In this document: in pieces, positions 60,782 through 64,000 of the stretch
Layout: the number at the start of each line of letters is the position of its first letter
Numbering within the stretch: position 1 is the first letter of the stretch
Source of the DNA: CAIUGU01 sp040080215
Lineage (GTDB): Bacteria > Pseudomonadota > Gammaproteobacteria > Steroidobacterales > Steroidobacteraceae
Direction of reading: 5' to 3'
Assembly (NCBI GenBank): GCA_040080215.1
Contig: JBEBIT010000003.1
Span: 55,892-119,891 of the forward strand
DNA length: 64,000 bases
Translations under genes and position numbers: made by a program
Notes under the pieces: generated by a model
What the model was told of the DNA's origin: nothing
The model's input: only the letters and a program-made list of their open reading frames with translations
The model's database searches: none

Positions 60782-62292
60782 TGGCAACGCTGGACGCGTT
60801 GCTGCACGGCTTCTCCGTCGCACTGACGCTGCAGAACCTGGGGTGGGCATTGCTCGGCGTGACGCTCGGCACTGCCGTTGGCGTGCTGCCGGGGATCGGC
60901 CCTGCACTCACCGTGGCGCTGCTGCTGCCGGTCACCTTCGATCTCGACCCCACGAGCGCCTTCATCATGTTCGCGGGGATCTACTACGGCGGCATGTACG
61001 GCGGATCGACCGCATCGATCCTGCTCAATACGCCGGGCGAGAGTGCGTCGATCATCACGGCGCTCGAAGGGAACCGCATGGCTCGCAGCGGCCGCGCCGG
61101 TCCTGCGCTCGCGACGGCTGCGATCGGTTCGTTCGTCGCCGGCACGCTGGCCACGATCCTGTTGACGTTCCTTGCGCCCCTCGTTGCCGATTTCGGCCTG
61201 CGCTTCGGACCCGCCGACTATTTCGCACTGATGGTGTTGTCGTTCACCACGGTCTCGGCAGTGCTCGGTCGCTCTCTGGCGTGGGGTCTCGCCAGTTTGC
61301 TGTTCGGCATGGCACTTGGCCTCGTGGGCATCGACGTGCAGACCGGGCAGGAGCGCTTCGCCCTCGGTGTGCCTGCGCTCCTGGATGGTATCGACGTCAT
61401 TGTCGTCGTGATCGGTCTGTTCGCGGTGGGTGAAACGCTGTATGTCGCGTCTCGGTCGGGAGATCCCGAGTCCGTCGTCCCGCTGCGTGGATCCCTCTGG
61501 ATGTCGAGAAGCGACTGGTCTCGCTCGTGGAAGCCATGGCTCCGCGGGACGGCACTGGGTTTCCCGTTCGGCGCGATGCCTGCGGGCGGTGGTGAGATCC
61601 CCACGTTCCTGTCGTACGCGATCGAGAAGCGACTGGCGGTCAAACCGGACGAATTCGGCAAGGGGGCAATTGAAGGGGTCGCGGGCCCCGAAGCGGCGAA
61701 CAATGCCGCCGCCGCAGGCGTGCTGGTCCCTCTTCTCACGCTTGGACTGCCGACATCCGCTACCGCAGCGGTGATGCTCGCGGCCTTCGAGCAATATGGC
61801 CTGCAACCGGGCCCCTTGCTGTTCCAGAACTCGGGTGACCTGGTGTGGGGGCTGATCGCCAGTCTCTATATCGGCAACGTCATGTTGCTCGCGCTCAATC
61901 TGCCGCTAGTGGGCCTGTGGGTCAGGCTGTTGTCAATTCCGCGCCCGTATCTTTACGGCGGCATCCTCACCTTCGCGACGCTCGGTACCTACAGCCTGAA
62001 CAACTCGGTCGCGGATCTCGTGACGCTGTATCTCGTCGGCATCGTAGGATTCCTGATGCGACGATTCGATATCCCGGTGGCGCCGGCGGTGATCGGCCTG
62101 ATTCTGGGCCCCATGGCGGAACAACAGATGCGCAGGGCGCTGTCGATCAGTGAGGGACATTTCTCCATCTTTGTCACCGAGCCGATCTCGGCCACGCTGT
62201 TTGCCGTTGCCGCACTGGTCCTGGTCGCTCCCCCGGTCTGGCGGCGACTGCAATCCTGGGCAGGTCGCGCCAGGGCCGGACAGGCCCGTTAG
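60781..62292 (+). CDS. tctA: TctA family large permease subunit
   Basis: A 503-residue polytopic protein with about 12 helices. Signature segments: GVLPGIGPALTVALLLPVTF, FAGIYYGGMYGGSTASILLNTPGE, FPFGAMPAGGGEIPTFLSYAIEKR and GPEAANNAAAAGVLVPLLTLGLP. With TctB and TctC it forms an ion-driven tripartite tricarboxylate transporter. Its stop shares two bases with the convergent yheU stop. Confidence 0.95.
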   Translation: MATLDALLHGFSVALTLQNLGWALLGVTLGTAVGVLPGIGPALTVALLLPVTFDLDPTSAFIMFAGIYYGGMYGGSTASILLNTPGESASIITALEGNRMARSGRAGPALATAAIGSFVAGTLATILLTFLAPLVADFGLRFGPADYFALMVLSFTTVSAVLGRSLAWGLASLLFGMALGLVGIDVQTGQERFALGVPALLDGIDVIVVVIGLFAVGETLYVASRSGDPESVVPLRGSLWMSRSDWSRSWKPWLRGTALGFPFGAMPAGGGEIPTFLSYAIEKRLAVKPDEFGKGAIEGVAGPEAANNAAAAGVLVPLLTLGLPTSATAAVMLAAFEQYGLQPGPLLFQNSGDLVWGLIASLYIGNVMLLALNLPLVGLWVRLLSIPRPYLYGGILTFATLGTYSLNNSVADLVTLYLVGIVGFLMRRFDIPVAPAVIGLILGPMAEQQMRRALSISEGHFSIFVTEPISATLFAVAALVLVAPPVWRRLQSWAGRARAGQAR

Positions 62293-62549
62293 GGCTTCCT
62301 GACAACGATATCGACCGACTCCGTAGTCGGGTCGAACAGGACGTCCGCCTCGCCGCGTTCGAGCTGGCGCATCACATGGGTCACTTTCTGGTCCAGCGTG
62401 AAGTCCCGCTCACCGTACTCCGTGCCTTCGCGAAGCACGAAGGCTTCGACCACGCGGCGCAACGTGTCCGGCGAGAGTTCTGCAAAGGGCACGACGACCG
62501 GAGGCTGTGCCTCGGCCGACTCTTCAGGGTATAGCGACCACTCAGACAC
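62289..62549 (-). CDS. YheU family protein
   Basis: An 86-residue cytoplasmic protein matching the small YheU family (VPFAELSPDTLRRVVEAFVLREGTEYGE, LDQKVTHVMRQLERGEADVLFD). The function is unknown. It has a short acidic N-terminal extension. Confidence 0.85.
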   Translation of the reverse strand: MSEWSLYPEESAEAQPPVVVPFAELSPDTLRRVVEAFVLREGTEYGERDFTLDQKVTHVMRQLERGEADVLFDPTTESVDIVVRKP

Positions 62550-62593
62550 CAGAGACCCTCCGGTCGATCAGCGCGCGGCCAAGGCGAATCCGC

Positions 62594-63331
62594 CTACTTG
62601 CCGAAGCGTTCAGTACGGATGGCGCCTGCAGACACCCCACACTGGACAATGCAGCGCGAGGCCGTGTCTACAAAAGCCGTTCCACCACAGACATATACGT
62701 GTGCGGGAGGCGATGCCAATCTGCCCAGCGCGGCCGACACCATCTCTACATCGACACGTCGCGAAAGCGCATTGCCCGGCGGTGCCACCTCCCGCGTCAG
62801 CGTCAGGGTGACATCCAGTCCGTTCGCCGCGAGCGCAAGCAGCTCTTCCCGGAAGAGGATCTCGTCCCACGTACGGGCAGAGTACAGCACGGCAGCGCGA
62901 ACTGTTGAGCGTCGGGCTGCCCAATGTCGAATCATGCTCATCAGGGGCGCGATGCCGGATCCACCCGCAACCAGCAACAGCGGTCCGCCGTCTTCCACGG
63001 ACCAGACGAAGTGACCGCCGACCGGGCCGCGGATCTCGACCTCGTCCCCCACCTTTGCGATATCGTGGAAGTACGGCGAGACCTCACCCGTGTCGAGCCG
63101 CTCGATGGCCAGCTCGATGAAGTCAGGGTTCTCAGGCGCCGACGCGATCGAGTAACTGCGCTGTGCAGTATGGCCTGTCTCCGACGTCAGCCTCACTGTT
63201 ACATGCTGGCCTGCTGTGAAGTCGAAGGGCTGCGTGCCCGAGAGAAAAACGCTCTTCACGCGCGACGTCTGGCGTTCGATGCGCACGATGCGCAGGGTCT
63301 GCCATCGAATCGGCGCAACCAGGCCTGCCAC
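62594..63331 (-). CDS. FAD/NAD(P)-dependent ferredoxin reductase-type oxidoreductase
   Basis: A 245-residue flavin reductase. FAD-binding RSYSIASAP, NAD(P)-binding LLVAGGSGIAPLMSMIRHW, and the closing VYVCGGTAFVDTASRCI. No 2Fe-2S domain is attached. It starts 5 bases after the molybdopterin oxidoreductase gene, which suggests that it delivers electrons to or from that enzyme. Confidence 0.92.
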   Translation of the reverse strand: MAGLVAPIRWQTLRIVRIERQTSRVKSVFLSGTQPFDFTAGQHVTVRLTSETGHTAQRSYSIASAPENPDFIELAIERLDTGEVSPYFHDIAKVGDEVEIRGPVGGHFVWSVEDGGPLLLVAGGSGIAPLMSMIRHWAARRSTVRAAVLYSARTWDEILFREELLALAANGLDVTLTLTREVAPPGNALSRRVDVEMVSAALGRLASPPAHVYVCGGTAFVDTASRCIVQCGVSAGAIRTERFGK

Positions 63332-63336
63332 GGGAA

Positions 63337-63945
63337 TCAGGTGTCCCCCGTGAAGCGCTGTTCCCGCCAGGGGTCGCCGTACATGTGATAGCCGCGGAGC
63401 TCCCAGAAGCCCGCCTCGTCACGACTAGTGAACTGCAGGCCGTTGATCCACTTCGCCGACTTCCAGAAGTACAAGTGCGGAACGACCAGTCGCGCTGGCC
63501 CGCCATGGTCGGGTTCGAGCGGCCTGCCGTCATACTGGAGGGCAATCATCGCCCTCCCTCCGACCAGATCGGCCGTGGGGACGTTGGTGGAGTAGCCGTC
63601 GACGGAATGCGCAAGCGTGAAGGGTGTCGGCGATTCCATGCCGGCCGCGGTCAGCAGGTCGTCGACCAGGACGCCACGCCAGACCGTGTCGAGCTTTGTC
63701 CATTGGGTCACGCAATGGATGTCGCACGTGAGGGACGATTGCGGCAGCTGGTTGAATTCGGTCCAGTTCCATCGTGCGACGACCCTCGGCCCGACTTTCA
63801 GCGTGAAGGACCAGTCATCCGGTGCGACCTCCGGGGTCGGGCCTGCCGACAGGACCGGAAAATCCGCTGTCGTGGACTGACCGGGCGGAATCCTGGAGCG
63901 AACGTCCGCGGTGGGTTCCTTGCCTTCGAATCCCCGGGTTGTCAT
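63337..63945 (-). CDS. sulfite oxidase-like molybdopterin oxidoreductase
   Basis: A 202-residue protein with the sulfite-oxidase-type molybdopterin fold. The molybdenum-ligating Cys is in LTCDIHCVTQWTKLDTVWRG. AHSVDGYSTNVPTADL and GGPARLVVPHLYFWKSAKWINGLQ follow. No Tat signal is seen, so it is probably cytoplasmic, as for MSMEG/YuiH-like forms. It forms an operon with the flavin reductase. Confidence 0.9.
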   Translation of the reverse strand: MTTRGFEGKEPTADVRSRIPPGQSTTADFPVLSAGPTPEVAPDDWSFTLKVGPRVVARWNWTEFNQLPQSSLTCDIHCVTQWTKLDTVWRGVLVDDLLTAAGMESPTPFTLAHSVDGYSTNVPTADLVGGRAMIALQYDGRPLEPDHGGPARLVVPHLYFWKSAKWINGLQFTSRDEAGFWELRGYHMYGDPWREQRFTGDT

Positions 63946-64000
63946 CGAAGCACTACTCCCGACCTGTGCCTGCCAGGGCACAAGCATAGCGGCATTCCCG

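Overview
The window is high-GC DNA densely packed with ordinary bacterial chromosomal genes. It points to a flagellated, respiring gammaproteobacterium close to the Xanthomonadales/Nevskiales. The supporting signs are the cytochrome c4-dsbA pair, lptM next to polA, YheU, RluF and KatG. An acetylornithine-type carbamoyltransferase inside an ArgR-led arginine operon adds to this, as does a sigma-28 (FliA) type promoter in front of a chemoreceptor gene. The genus is an inference; no rRNA or tRNA gene is present.

Layout. 1-9 kb: a zinc alcohol dehydrogenase, a methyltransferase, a chemoreceptor, a YgiQ radical-SAM protein, a PAS-PAS-GGDEF-EAL protein and a YciH/SUI1 protein. 9-20 kb: a lipoprotein followed by a glycogen cluster (glgP, glgB, glgX, malQ) that runs into rluF with overlapping ends. 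20-25 kb: a MATE exporter, a phospholipase-D/cardiolipin-synthase-like protein and a composite receiver-like/TM/TonB-C protein. 25-31.5 kb: a cyclic-di-GMP locus, with a REC-PAS-PAS-GAF-HD-GYP protein followed by two tandem transcription units. Each unit begins with a GEMM-I (c-di-GMP-I) riboswitch-like RNA and encodes an exported multi-Ig-domain/FN3 protein. The second copy carries an in-frame stop codon and a truncated last Ig domain. 31.8-40 kb: a hypothetical gene, a NYN-OST-HTH protein, cytochrome c4-dsbA, engB, an outer-membrane barrel protein, polA-lptM and a fumarylacetoacetase-family protein.

40-48.7 kb holds an eight-gene minus-strand arginine operon: argR-argG-X-argC-argD-argF'-argB-argH. 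Gene X encodes an uncharacterised protein with a dethiobiotin-synthetase-like P-loop. No recognisable N-acetylglutamate synthase (argA/argJ) and no deacylase (argE) is in the cluster. A tandem pair of ARG boxes lies over the argR promoter. This operon, and X in particular, is the best candidate for undescribed biology in the window.

48.8-64 kb: a NUDIX hydrolase and an MgtC/DUF4010 membrane protein separated by a 305-bp MITE-like element whose terminal repeat supplies the stop codon of the DUF4010 gene. Then come an HD-domain protein, katG, a THUMP rRNA methyltransferase with a 7-Cys ferredoxin, DUF2799 and DUF1653 proteins, an ABC-2 exporter pair, a TctCBA tripartite transporter, YheU, and a two-gene molybdopterin oxidoreductase/flavin reductase unit.
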